From positions 12,859,001-12,923,000 of the forward strand of contig BSBM01000307.1 in the NCBI GenBank assembly GCA_027924585.1: 64,000 nt of DNA. The letters run 5' to 3'. Shown here piece after piece: positions 1 to 11,804 of the stretch; position 1 is the stretch's first letter; each line of letters begins with the position of its first letter. The position numbers and the translations under genes are program-made. The notes under the pieces were generated by a model. It made no database searches. It was given only the letters and a program-made list of their open reading frames with translations, and had not been told where the DNA came from. The DNA comes from Larix kaempferi. Its lineage: Eukaryota; Streptophyta; Pinopsida; Pinales; Pinaceae.

Positions 1-1286
1 AATCCGACCGCAACTCCAACAGTTGTTTTTAGCCACCGACAACTAGGTCACATTCCTTGGCAAAGACATGACAAACATTCAGGATTGACTAGTTGCACAA
101 AATATGGAGATCCTCTCGTTGATCACCAATCTCACCATCGACATGCATAAGGCCTTGCATTCGTGGGAATAATTTCAAAACCAACTGACAATATCTTCCA
201 AATAAATCATTGAAGTTTGTGCTAGCCATTCGCTGACTACAAGCACCTTTGCTATTCAGCAACCCTAGGAAGAACATGAAGCTTTATTCAATAGTAAAAG
301 TTTGAAATTTCTAGTAGTCCACTATGGGATCAACTGATTGTGACATTTCACACAACGATCGTTGTCTGAAGCATTATTCTGATTATCTCCAGAATCATCC
401 CCACCGCAAATATAATCATTTATAGATACCACCATGTCTATAGAAAACTTGCTCTCAAGGTATTGAACTAATTGATACACGTACGATTATTCCATCAAGT
501 CCATAGTCACTACATGTGAGATCTATGATTTCCAATTCAGCATGGTTTCACACTTGTTGATTCTCTGTCCGTCCCATCCCTATCAAGTCACCATTTCACT
601 AGCCATTCACACTCTACACTATAAAAGGACGACCATACTCCACTCTGCATCCCAGTGAAATCCTTAAGAAGCCATGGCATTATTATTATCCACCCATGTC
701 CCCTTTCCCTTGTTGTTTTATCAGATATGCTTATGTATCCTTCATCTCTTTTCTTGATATATGAGCATTTTGATGTCCTTCCCTTGGAAACTACCCTTCA
801 CCCCATGATATATGAGCACTTCGAGTGATCGTGGCATTCTAAGACCAAGAGCTACTTGTTTTTTCCTCTCCACCATTCATGTCCTCGTATATCCCCTTCT
901 TGTAGCTGATTGATTTTCAAGCTGGTGTGGATGAGAGAAGATTCATCATCCAAGTAACTTTTTTCTTTAGCGCTTTCTTCTCTGAAACAACATGGGATTA
1001 CTCTGTCGATATCTCACAGGATCACAAAATTCATCAGATATTGTTCAATACCAGATTCAACACAATAATGTTTTTTTAAGCATCAGATCATGCTATTAGC
1101 TTATTCTCTTTCCAAGGGCATCTTTCATCTAGAACTTGATGACCCATGTCCATCCATGGTAGTAGTTCGTCCCAGTTTAGATTCAACCACTATCTATACT
1201 CAGTTTGAGCACCAACAAAGCAACAGTGAATTTCCACTTACTTCATGCTCTCTTCGGGACGAAGAAGCATTTTTTAGTGGGGGAGA
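1..1286 (+). mobile_element. 3' internal part of a plus-strand LTR retrotransposon, cut by the window start
   Basis: This stretch precedes a probable LTR at 1287 and ends in a purine-rich tract (about 1275-1286, AGTGGGGGAGA) of the kind that primes plus-strand DNA synthesis. I see no conserved gag, integrase or reverse transcriptase motif; all reading frames are short. It is therefore best read as the non-coding or badly decayed 3' end of the element, with the remainder to the left of the window. Assignment rests on the purine tract plus the LTR, not on protein similarity. Confidence 0.5.
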
Positions 1287-1586
1287 TGTTGGAGGATCCT
1301 AGTCCACTAAGCCGACTAGGAATGTCGATCGATTACTTGTCGGTTCCGATTTTTCAGTGTGAACTTGTAACTGTCTGCAATCCATATAAATATAGGCTGG
1401 AGATCCAAACAAGATAGAAACAAATGTAGTATTTTTCTTTGTATATACTTTGTACAGTATCTGTTGAGTAATAGAATACTTGTTGCTTCCATCTCCATTA
1501 CTTTTTGTTGCTTCTTATCATGTGAATTCTTGTCTAATCTTACATGATGTATTACTGGTAACTAGACAACTTGATTGACTACAACA
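1287..1586 (+). repeat. LTR of the plus-strand element at the left edge
   Basis: About 300 bp that begins TGTTGGAGG directly after a polypurine tract and ends ACTACAACA, so the ends form the inverted pair TGTTG/CAACA typical of LTRs. A TATA-like box (TATAAATA, 1385-1392) lies about 100 bp inside, followed by T-rich sequence consistent with the R-U5 part. With a polypurine tract on its left and no primer-binding site on its right, it would be the 3' LTR or its remnant. The 5' partner is outside the window, so the boundaries are inferred from the termini only. Confidence 0.55.
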
Positions 1587-3043
1587 ATAGTATTATGTAG
1601 AATCTATGTCAACTGGTATTGCATGGGAAATACTTTAATGCTTGTTGGGTAAATTTTTATTTATTATACCTCACATTTTACTAAGTAGTGATTTTATGGA
1701 TAGGTAAATGCTTAATTATTGTGCATTTACTATGAGTTGTCTTGATTGGTAATTAATATGCCTACATACTTTATGTTGGTTATGCATTACCTTGATTTGC
1801 ATTGGGTGTGAATGCATTGAATAGTGCATGCATAGTGTAAGTTGAGTAATCTAGAAAATGAGGAGTGGATCCCTAATTCCTTTGCATAGATTACTATGTT
1901 GGAAGGTTTACTATTTATATAATAATGACGGTAAATGAAGGGAAAAACCCTAATCCCCTTTTTACATAGGATAAACTATGAAAGTTTTTGTGTTAACGAG
2001 TAATATAGGAAGTGAAGGGCATAGCCCTAATCCCTCTACATAGATTGCGTTCATATTTTTTTCCTGAAATATTTGCTTGGATATGTATTCTTGATTGATA
2101 GTTGATGCATGTAAGCTAGGTTATTTTCTTGGAAATTGTTGTAGATATTAAATAAGTGAAAACTATTATACTTAAAACATACATGGATTGGTTGATTGGA
2201 TGCATATTATGCATTAATAATTGCATATGTTGTCATGAGTGCCTGTGAACTTGTTGGATTGACTAGTGATTCCATGCATAGATAATTGATAATTACATTC
2301 ATAAATTGGGTAATTGAGTTAAAATTACATGTTTACTGTATGTTACACTAAATAGTAATTGCATGAAGAATGTATATTGGATATGAGTTCCATGTGTTGA
2401 ATTGTTATACCATGGATTGGGAAAGGTAGAGCATAGTCCAAGTCCCTTTACATTGGTTACGTGTAGCACATATTATTGTGCATTAATACATGCATACTAG
2501 ATAGGAGAATAAGGGAAATGGAGTATTATCCTAATCCCTTTATAGTAAATTCTTTTATTCAGTAAATACACTAGATATGCATTGGTATGCATAAGAAATG
2601 AAAACATATTGCATATTGCATGTATTAGAAACAAAATAACAATGCATGAGTGATTGCACATTGTGTTCATGGGAATTGAATGGTAGGTGCACATTATTGG
2701 AATTGAACAATGTGTTCTTTTCATAATCCTTGAAGTGAATATTATTTGCATATAGGTATCATAGTCTGGAAAGTTAAGTAGTAATTTCTTAGTGCATGCA
2801 TTATATTGAATCAAACTTTCATTTATATACCATACATGGGGAATTTAGTGGTAATTGCGTTGATATACCATGCAATGTTGATTGATAACTAGGAATAGGT
2901 ATTATTTGACTTGGTACTGTGAAACATAGACCTTATGAAGTTGCGCTCTTACCTAGAAACTAACATTTGAAATTAAATCATTTTGAGATTGAGATTTGGA
3001 AAAAGGGAAAGTTGTTTGTGGTTGATTAAAGAATATGTATGAA
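1587..3043. other. AT-rich sequence without genes; degenerate short repeats
   Basis: No convincing coding region on either strand. Several loosely similar patches contain an AGGG...CCCTAATCCCTTT-like motif (about 1860-1890, 1937-1970, 2010-2045, 2423-2455 and 2506-2545), each able to fold weakly on itself and spaced irregularly. They look like remnants of a diverged repeat. There are also many TGCAT and ATGCAT words. Confidence 0.4.
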
Positions 3044-3048
3044 TATAT

Positions 3049-4545
3049 TGTTGGAAATATTTTTAATACTGAGAGGAAGGTGAATTGGTATTAAGCGCAG
3101 TTTTAAACAATTTTCACTTATACCAAATTCAAACAACACTTATATTATGTATTTACCATAAACCATGTCATTCATCAACACATGCATAATACACAGAACA
3201 CAAAATTCTAATGTGGAAACCAAAATGGGAGAAAAGCATGTAATGCTTTCTTATATAATAAATATTTCATTCATGGGAAGCACCAAATTCCAATATTCTC
3301 CAGCACTGACTTGAAGGAGGCTCGAACCCCCTGATTTATAGGATTCAACCTGAAGGAAGCACCAACTCCCTCACTTACCATCACCAATTAGGAGGCATCG
3401 ACCCCCTTATTTATAGGATCCAACTTGAAGGAAGATACATTGACTCCCTCTCCTTGCACCGTCTTCCCACCCTAATATAACTATATAAGGTATTCTTACT
3501 CCCTTCTGATCTGTGCAAAATTTATACTTGTTGCATTACATTCCTTTCTGCGCACCTTCTATATGCTTTGTTCTACACAATTGTTGTACTTTAGCATAAG
3601 TTCACCTCACACTTCACTTATTTTCTTAGTGTTGAACATTGTTTCTCATACTTGATATACTTCTTCAATCTACACATTGTTCAACATATTGTTCTGTTTC
3701 CACTCAACTGCCTATTCATCTGATACTGCGCATCATCTACTGTACTGTTGTTTTTTTGTTGTACACATGTCCCATGTACTATATCATCCTATGCATCATC
3801 TGCTATGTCTCTCTTATGTTCTTGTGCACCTGTCCCATGTACTATATCATCCTATAAATAATTTTGCTTTTCTTCTCTTTTGTTCTTGAGGGCATGTCCC
3901 ATGTAGTATATCTCTTACGCATCATCTATTGTACTACTCTTCTCTTCTTGCGAACTTGGATCTTTGACAAATCATTATGTTCTGGATCAACGAGCCATTG
4001 ATACCCCAATAATTCAAAACTTGTCAATGATAATACAATCTATTGTTCATATTCAAGCTTACTTTCCACTCACCACTTTCTTACTTATTTATAGTCAACT
4101 TGTTGAGACAATGTGTCCACAAGTTGGACAATAAAATCCCTTCTTCCTTTCTTAATGATCAATCTTACTCACGCATCCACCACTTGTATTGATCTAGGAA
4201 ACTCAGGTATCATGACTTGTGGGTCTTACGCACGTTCGTTCCTTAAGATAGTGGGACTTACGCACTTAGGAACCACTAATTGTTAGGTCTTGCACCCTTG
4301 AAGTACCATTTCTTAGTGTGTCTTTTCACACTTCCAAGACTTGCATACATACTCTGATATACTTCTTCAAATTGGCAAAAAACTATCATATCCAACCACC
4401 TCTTTGACATCAACTTTGAAGTACCATGACTAGATGGGTCTTTCGCACATAGTTTTATTTACTTCAAGCTCGCTTTTATGTACTACCTCAAACTGGTACA
4501 CGGATAATAAGTCCCCTTTGACATCAATGAAAAAAAAAATCAACA
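3049..4545 (-). repeat. 3' LTR of element A
   Basis: About 1.5 kb, closely similar over its whole length to 16934-18286 plus 21688-21812. In plus orientation it starts TGTTGGAAAT and ends AATCAACA. It contains decayed repeats of about 55 bp (GAAGGAGGCTCGAACCCC-like units, 3311-3460), a second array around CACATGTCCCATGTACTATAT (3745-3930), and several GGGTCTTACGCAC boxes (about 4215-4330). The left flank TATAT is the target duplication. The region between the repeats is non-coding. Confidence 0.8.
3745..3930 (-). repeat. Tandem repeat inside element A LTR
   Basis: Three to four imperfect units of about 55-60 bp built around GTCCCATGTACTATATCATCC followed by a CATCATCTACTGTACT-like stretch. 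The matching array in the other LTR (17640-17830) has a similar number of units, so the array is an original part of the LTR. Its place, upstream in the minus-strand LTR, is compatible with U3 enhancer repeats, but that role is inference. Confidence 0.6.
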
Positions 4546-4890
4546 ATATCCCCCTTTTGCATTGATGTCGACATTTTATGAAGTTGTGCTCCTTGCGATC
4601 ATGAATTCCTCTATTCTGTTTGCACATTACTCCCCCTGTGTTCTTTCCAGTTTGAACCTTTTCTCTACTGCACAACCTTCGATCAGTAATTCTCTACTAT
4701 TTTTCATTTCTTTGTTCTTTCTGCGAAGTTCTCTGTCATTGATACATGCTTCATGGTATTCCCCCCCCCCTTTGAAATCAATGGAAAATAGGTGCTTCCT
4801 ATGTACAATTTAATGTTCTCCTCTTATAGTTTGGATTTGCACTGGATTTCATGCTGATTCCATTGTTTTTTTATTACTCCCTCAGGATTC
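4546..4890 (-). promoter_or_regulatory. Multiple polypurine tracts before the 3' LTR of element A
   Basis: On the minus strand several purine runs precede the LTR: AAAAGGGGGATAT next to the LTR (4546-4558), AGGGGGAGTAA around 4629-4637, a run of G's at about 4761-4773, and a weaker GAGGGAGTAA at about 4874-4882. The first is the likely primer for plus-strand synthesis. Repetition of such tracts upstream of the LTR is a known Sirevirus trait and is the strongest lineage marker left in this element apart from gag. Confidence 0.6.
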
Positions 4891-5406
4891 ATGGTTTAAT
4901 CCCTTTCCTTTTGTCGTTATTGATGCATGTAATGCTCAGTTTCCTTGCAACCTGTACATTTATCACTTTCTGTGTAGTTGTATCAGTTGAATATATCCTC
5001 ACCTTGCACGGTTTCTAATTTCCTTTAAACTTGAACCTTTGCTCCTATCACATTTAACTTGTTGTTCAAGTATCACTCTTTCATGCTTTCATGTTTCTTT
5101 ATTCATCTTCCTGTCGCAAAATGGTGCTCTCCTTGTGTAATTGCAAGTTCCTTTTACTCTAACTTTGCATTATATTTTATGATGACTTATTCCTACTTTC
5201 ATTTCATCCTTTTGTTGCATCTAATTCATTGCGATCATGTCAGAGAGTTTTCATCATTAATTAAACACCTCTTCATTAATATTGATATTAATGACACACA
5301 TCTTCTTCCTAAATTTACACATCTTTTATATCCTTTAAAACTTCTTCCTTGATGTCGCACATATTTCCATCCGTCAATCAACCTGGCAACCATTTGATGT
5401 GATTGA
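4891..5406 (-). other. Residual non-coding interior of element A
   Basis: AT-rich sequence between the purine tracts and the insertion point of element B. No polymerase or envelope-like motif is visible; the longest open frames are unremarkable in composition. It ends at ATTGA (5402-5406), a possible target duplication for element B. Confidence 0.5.
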
Positions 5407-6011
5407 TGTTAGTTTTTCAGAATTTTCAATCTGATCTAAGATCTTAACTGAGAGAATAACATGTACATCATATCTACAACATATCAATCATGGACACAAT
5501 AATGCAAGCACACAAGAGACACATAGTTTACGTGGGGAAAACCATAAAGGTGAAAAACCCCAATAACTTCCTTAGAGATAAATAGAGCAATGATACAACC
5601 CAAGCATAAGAGATAGACATCTCCTAGCAGCAGCTTCTCCTCCTCCATAAGTGTGCCACTCTCCAAAGAGTGTGTGAGAGAATAGAATGATCAAATAGAG
5701 TGCCTCTCGCACTCTATTTATACTTGACTTGACTTGCATAATAACCTTTACTAGGTCGGCCTTAACTTAATAACCACATAACATAATGCTGACTGGGCTG
5801 ACCCCCAATAGGGTGGTCTAATAACCCTTTGACCCACATGACTTATACAGGGCCGATTCCAACAAGGTGGTCTAATAACCCATCAAGTATAAGTTACGAC
5901 ACTTACAATATAAATGACGACACTTTCTCGTATAGAGGGATAATAACATCTCTATAGGAATACAATATACATATATGTGAAATACATTCCGAAGTTACAT
6001 ATACATCAACA
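5407..6011 (-). repeat. 3' LTR of element B
   Basis: 605 bp, similar throughout to 11805-12367. Plus-strand ends are TGTTAGTTTT and CATCAACA. A purine tract on the minus strand (AAGAGGGAG, 6012-6020) abuts the LTR, as expected for plus-strand priming. Repeated CTAATAACCC and GGTGGTCTAATAACCC words occur in its right half, along with a TATTTATA box near 5716-5723. Confidence 0.85.
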
Positions 6012-6253
6012 CTCCCTCTTAACTAGGAAGGTATTTCTAGACATAGGTCTTCTAGCACAAGTCTTCTTCTCTAGATCATCGTCATTGAATCATCATCATC
6101 ATCACTGCTGCTGCTATCTCAATCAATCTCTGAATCTAATCGTCATAGGAAGTTCTACAGAGCCAGTCCTTTTTCATACTGGATGTAGGCCCACCACCTG
6201 TAGGTCTTCATCATCACTGTCCATACTGTGGAATTCTCAGGACTTATTATGTG

Positions 6254-6617
6254 CATCACAAAACCTAGAGGTAGCATCCCAGTCTATTACGAGCATACAA
6301 CTCTACCTGTTGGATCTCCTAGGGGCACATTACATGTGACCCATCACAAAACCTGGTTGTAGCATCCCAGGATGTTACGAGCACACAGCTTTACCTGTCG
6401 GATCTCCCAAGAGCACATTGCATGTGACCCATCAAAAAAACTGGCTGTAGCATCCCAGGCTGTTACGAGCACACAGATCTACCCGTCGGATCTCCCAGGA
6501 GCACATTACATGTGATCTCACCACAAAACCTGGCTATAGCATCCCAGGCTGTTACGAACACACAGATCTACCTATCGGATCTCCCAGGAGCACATTACAT
6601 GTGGTCCACCACAAAAC
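6254..6617 (-). repeat. 88-bp tandem repeat in 3' region of element B
   Basis: About four units of 88-89 bp, each starting near CATCACAAAACCTGG and containing TAGCATCCCAGGCTGTTACG, then CGGATCTCCCAGGAGCACAT. Starts fall at about 6254, 6342, 6430, 6518 and a partial fifth at 6606. The array lies between the RNase H region and the 3' LTR on the minus strand. It is non-coding. Confidence 0.8.
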
Positions 6618-6629
6618 CTTAAAAGAGTG

Positions 6630-6925
6630 TCTTTCCAAGCAAGATCTCTAAAGAGCATCTGAGGCCTTTTTCATCCTGTCCAGATCTCCAGGACTTATTA
6701 CATGTGGTAATGGCAATGCCTCGAAAGAGCATCTGAGGCCTTTTTCATCCTATCCAGATCTCCTAGGTCTACTTACATGCCATAGGAAAATGCCTCGAAA
6801 GAGAATCCGAGGCCTTTTTCATCCTGTCTAGATCTCCCAGGTCATGTCCTCCCAAAGCAATGCCTCAAAAGAGCATCTGAGGCCTTTTTCATCCCGTCCA
6901 GATCTCCCAGGTCTACTTACATGCT
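6630..6925 (-). repeat. 74-bp tandem repeat in 3' region of element B
   Basis: Four units of 70-74 bp around GAGGCCTTTTTCATCCTGTC followed by CAGATCTCCCAGG; the core begins at 6661, 6735, 6809 and 6879. It shares the word GATCTCCCAGG with the neighbouring 88-bp array, so the two may derive from a common ancestor. Confidence 0.8.
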
Positions 6926-6929
6926 CATC

Positions 6930-7430
6930 TACACAACCTGTCCATGGCCACAGAGTATCAACCTGATACTCACCATACATCCTCCTGATGTACACATGAT
7001 CATCCTGATCATCATCACTACATCGTCCTGATGCATGTCATCTGGAGCAACATCCTGAAGCTCGTCATCCATGATCATCCTGATCATATAATGCATCCAC
7101 CTGATGCATACCAAGTATCTACCTGATACATATCATCATACATGATCCACCTGATCATATAATGTATCCACCTAATACATGCATAGATACATGATCCACG
7201 TGATCACGCAATGTATCTACCTAATCATACAACGTATCCACCTGATACATGTACAAGTACATGGTCCAAGCATCCAACATGATGCATATACAAAATACAT
7301 ACAAATGATCCAACTGATCATATCCAGCATCCAACATGATGCATATATACATAAATGATCCAACTGATCATATCCAACATCCAACATGATGCATACATAC
7401 ATAAATGATCCAACTGATCATACAGAGCAG
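6930..7430 (-). repeat. Degenerate palindrome-rich repeats of element B
   Basis: Many interleaved copies of CCTGATCAT/ATGATC and CACCTGATACAT, then three clearer 50-58 bp units with CATCCAACATGATGCAT at 7270, 7328 and 7378. The words are near-palindromic (TGATCA, ATGCAT), so the stretch can fold extensively. No reading frame stands out. Confidence 0.65.
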
Positions 7431-7536
7431 AAACTAGAATATCATCTTGATGCTCATCATCCAACACTTACATCCATAGCCATGTGAAGGATCCTCCTTC
7501 CACCATGCTTGGAATGGCTTCAGCAAAATGTCTCCA

Positions 7537-8996
7537 TCACTTCTTCCTTGAAGTGTCATCGATCTGAAGAACACCAAGCATCTCTCTGAAGTAATCGAAC
7601 TTCAATATGGCTAGTGGCTACGTCAGTACATCTGCAATCTGCTCATCCGTCGCAACATACAAGAGCTTCACTGCTCCTCTCTACACCATATCCCTGATAT
7701 AGTGATATTTGATCTCAATGTGCTTAGACCTGTCATGGAACAACAAGTTCTCAGACAGCTTCACACAACTCTGGTTATCACAGAAGATACCAGTACCCTC
7801 CAACGGTAGATCAAATAACTCAGACAGTAGCTTCCTCAGCCATACTACCTCACAACTAGTCAAACAAGCTGCAACATACTCTGCTTCAGCTGTACTCAGT
7901 GCTACGCAGGACTGCTTCCTACTATACCAAGATATCACCCCTGATCCCATACTGAAGCAACACCCATATGTGCTCTTCCTATCTGCAGCACTGCCTTCCC
8001 AAGATGAATCAACATAACCCTACAGGTTAAACTTTTGATTACATCATACTTGAGCCCATAATCAACTGTACTCCTCGGATTTGTTAGGAACTGGCTCAAT
8101 GTGTTCACCGCAAAGAAAATATCTGGTCTCGTATTCGTCAAGTACATCAAGGACCCAATCATCTGACGATACACTGTGACATCAACCGGATCAGATGAAG
8201 CATCACACAGAAGCTTTAGGTTTGATGCCATAGGTGTGGGCATGGCCTTTCAGTCCATCATCCCAAATCTCTTCAGGATCTCTACTACATACTTCCCTTG
8301 TCTAAGAAAGATTCCATCTGCACTCTGCCACACCTCCATGCCTAGGAAATAGTGCATCATCCCCAAGTCCTTCATCTTGAACTCGGCAGCAAACTTCCAC
8401 TGCGTGTTGGCAATCAATCTATCCTAACCTGTAACAAACAGGTTATCCGCATACAAAAGTAGTATCACTGGATTTCCTTCCTCAACCTTGTAGTAAAGGT
8501 TGGAATCCGCTTTACTCTTGGTAAAGCCCAAACTGGATAGAAAGTTGTCTATCCTACCATAACAAGTTCTGCACATATATGACTTCCCGTCATGTGTCTC
8601 AAAACCAAGTGGTTGCTCCACATACACTTCCTCTTTGACTACACCATTCAAGAAGGTTGTCTTGAAATCCATCTAGTGTATCTTCCATCTCATCACTGTA
8701 GCCAGATCAAGTACTGATTTGATGGAAGTGTTCCTGGCTATAGGTGTAGAAGTCTCTTCATACTCTATCCCTTTTTTTGGGAGAAGCCACAAGCTACAAA
8801 CCTCGTTTTGTATTTCTCCAAGCTACCATTTGCAGCATGCTTGATCTTATAGATCCATTTGGAAGTCACAACAGACTTCCCTTTAGGTCTTGGGAATGCA
8901 TCCCAAACATCATTCTTCATGATCGACTGATCATGACATTCTTCCATTACTTCATCCCAGATCCTGGGAACTTCAATCTCTTCAATCTATTCAATA
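7537..8996 (-). pseudogene. Ty1/copia pol remnant: reverse transcriptase and RNase H
   Basis: Reading the minus strand from 8996: the RT N-terminal block with KWIYKIKHAANGSLEKYKTR, then FVACGFSQ, then DFKTTFLNG (usual copia form DVKTAFLNG), then the catalytic box as YADN where copia has YVDD/YADD, then RPDIFFAVNTLSQF, then RNase H with ALSTAEAEYVAAC and DNQS, and a tail ending near 7537. The fragments lie in different frames and are separated by stops, for example after RDMV and in the tail after ADVLT. RT would copy the element RNA and RNase H would remove the RNA strand. With a changed catalytic Asp, frameshifts and no upstream integrase, it cannot be active. Composition matches the rest of element B. 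Confidence 0.92.
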
Positions 8997-10540
8997 TCTT
9001 CGATAGATATCTTTGTTGCTATAACAAATGTTGTAGTCCTTCTTTTGTAGGTGAAGGTATACGATCTTTCCTACAAAACAAGTTAAATTGCATGATTAGA
9101 AACATCTCATAGTTTTAATAACAAATTCTTACACATAAAGAAATATGTCATACAATCATGCAATTATTTTAGCCAATGCTTCAATACAACATTCATCAAT
9201 ATCTTGTAACTTTTTAGATGCCTTCCAATCTCTACCAGAACATTGTTAAGAGTTTGCACTACTCCCAACATGTCAGCAAAGAGGTTTCATTCTAGATAAG
9301 TAGCAATGGAATGTTGTACAGTGCCATAGTCCACTTACCCATCACATGCATATTAGTAGTATACAGTTCATTAATGCAATTATTCTAATATGCATAATAC
9401 ACAACCTAAGTCTAGGAACATAAGCATATACATCATTGAACAACATTATTTAAACAAACAAATATGTAAGAAATGGCAATTCAAATACTTATCTTTGTTT
9501 GGTTGTTGGGTGGACTACCTCTAAATATTTGCAACTCCATTTTGATGTGGATTGTGAGAAGTGGTCGACTCCCTCTGAATATCTGCATCCTTGCAGAAAC
9601 TACTAGAGTGTGCTCCCTCTTGATATTTGCTTCCTGGATTACTTGTCCTTGAACTTATATCCATCCTCGATCACTATGCATGCTTACAAGTATCATTATT
9701 GTGATATCCTCGAGATCTCATACATAATCATACATTTATTAGTATATTCTCAATACTATCAAAACACAATAATCTTAAGCATGTATAGTCATGATCATTT
9801 CAAACAAAAATAATAAGCATTAGTATTCAAGGACTCTTATGGTTAGTCATATCATAAATTAAAGTAAGAAACATAATATGCCTAAATCCGTGATTACTCA
9901 AACCTATACTTTCATGACTCTTCTGGTTAGTCATATCATCAATTAAGGTAAGAAACATAATATGCATACACCCATGTTTTTCAAACCTATGAATAGTCAT
10001 TATCAATCCTGCCATGTATAGTTATATAAGAGATCCTATCACAAGGTAGGATTCTAACTTGATATAGGAAAAACATACCTGGATTAGTAGGTTAGCTAGT
10101 TATGTCTAACATACCCACATGATGTCTTCTTGTTCTCTTCAATGACTTGTGCAAGTAACATGCATATCTCATAAGTTAACCATTATAGAACCAAGTTATA
10201 CAGACCTCGTAAATAGATCTTCTATGCGATCCATGACAATGGATGAATCTTTGTCTTCATGTCACCATGATCATATGTTCTTGAACTAGAACATGATTTG
10301 TCTTTCTTGGTGTACCTTTCATGTTATCGGACAACATAAACCTCATACAACACCATAATGCATTAGTACAATCATAAGTGTCAACACCCTAATCAATAAA
10401 TATCTTCTATCATGCATTCATAACTTTATTAAGGTGATACAACAAGTCTAAACTTAATGAAGACAAACATACCATAAACTTAATTATGAATAGAATTCGA
10501 AACACACCTGTATGAGTCATACCTGTCGATATTTCTTGTA
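8997..10540 (-). other. Element B interior without recognisable coding sequence
   Basis: This is where integrase, protease and gag should be read on the minus strand, but no HHCC, GAG-pre-integrase, DTG/DSG or CCHC motif can be found and all frames are interrupted. It contains two near-identical words (TTATGGTTAGTCATATCAT at about 9837 and CTGGTTAGTCATATCAT at about 9920), marking an 80-bp local duplication. Either coding sequence was deleted and replaced, or this was a non-autonomous derivative that kept only part of pol. Confidence 0.45.
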
Positions 10541-10842
10541 ATCTTCTTATGTAAGGCCTTAGCCTTATCTCCCTCTAAAACAGGAACTTCTTAACTTATG
10601 CAGGTGACCAATCCATTCTCTTCTAGGACTAACCCAATCCACTTGATTTGCAGGAACTGGATCTGGAGCTGGATTAGGGTTTGTCAGAGAAACCCTAAAA
10701 ATTCAAACTTTGAATTTCAAACTTCTGAAAGGATATAAAGATGCGCCTTGATGAGCTAATCAAGTCGGTATACTCAAAATTTGAAAACTGCAAAGTTTCA
10801 CCCCTCAAAATTGCCTTTGAAACTTTCAGATCTTCTGGACAG

Positions 10843-11155
10843 GATCCTGAACTAGGGTTTGATAAATCCCACCCTTATTCCCAATCAAAAGGTTCGATCC
10901 AAAGCTCTAAGATTCTATTTTTCTAAGGAGCTTCCAGTCGTGGTCACAGATTTCAAAAATTCCCATTTTTGCAGAAGCCCTAATTTTCCACTTTTCCGAT
11001 CAAAGTCCTGAACTAGGGTCTGATCAAGCCCGGCCTTCTGCCCAACCAAAAAATATGGTCTTGGTCTCTAAATTTCGATTTTGATGAGTATCATTCAGCC
11101 ATGGTCTTTGATTACAAAAATTCCAACTTTCTCTGAAACCCTAATTTTCGGAGCC
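10843..11155 (-). repeat. Imperfect tandem repeat in 5' leader of element B
   Basis: Two units of roughly 150-165 bp, each starting CCTGAACTAGGG(T) and running through AAGCCC/ATCCCAC and GGTC-rich sequence to CCCTAATTTTC. First unit about 10846-11003, second about 11009-11155. In minus orientation this is the leader downstream of the primer site; its role is unknown. Confidence 0.6.
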
Positions 11156-11792
11156 ATGAATGAAGGTGCTCAAAATCCAATTCTCTTTTGATATGAACCT
11201 GATTGTTTCTGGTGTAACTCCAAAATTAAAAATCCACAGGGTCTGAAAATTCTACCTATGGTATTCCGACTTGTCATATTTCCAACCCCATAGGTATGAC
11301 CTCAATTGGATTCTCTGAGAGAGAGTTATGCCAAGTGTCGCAACGTGACCTGTTTATGGGATAAAACAGGAGAGCGAACTTGTACGACGTGCCACGTGTC
11401 ACTGGTTCAGTTTCGGCCTTTGAAAAAGTTACCTGAGAAAGTACAGTCCGTGCACTACCTGTCACATTTTATGAAATTTCATTTGGAGCTTCCTAGCCCA
11501 AGTTATGACCTTTGTTTCCTAGGTTACCTGTTTATGACTCAGATCTGGAAGAGGCAGAAACCCTAGATTGTACAGATCATAAAACATAAAGTACAACGCA
11601 TTAGAAGTTTTCCTTTGGACACAAGGTACATGTGGATCTGATATTCGACTTGGAAAATTTTCAGATCCTAAAACTTCACCAAAATGGGTTTATAGCGAAA
11701 GTGCTACGATGACTGGTTTTTTCTATATCAAGCCCTAGCATCGCAAGTGAAACAAGTGTCATACATGCCATACCATGCCTTCTTTCAGGCTA

Positions 11793-11804
11793 GCTCTGAT
11801 ACCA
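11793..11804 (-). other. Primer-binding site of element B
   Basis: On the minus strand TGGTATCAGAGC directly follows the CA end of the 5' LTR. This is the standard complement of plant initiator methionine tRNA used to prime minus-strand DNA of copia elements, and it fixes the element's orientation and LTR boundary. Confidence 0.9.

Noticed and set aside
1940-2045. AAACCCTAA-like words resembling plant telomere repeats (also near 10690 and 11150)
   Set aside because: They are single isolated words at irregular spacing, not tandem heptamers.
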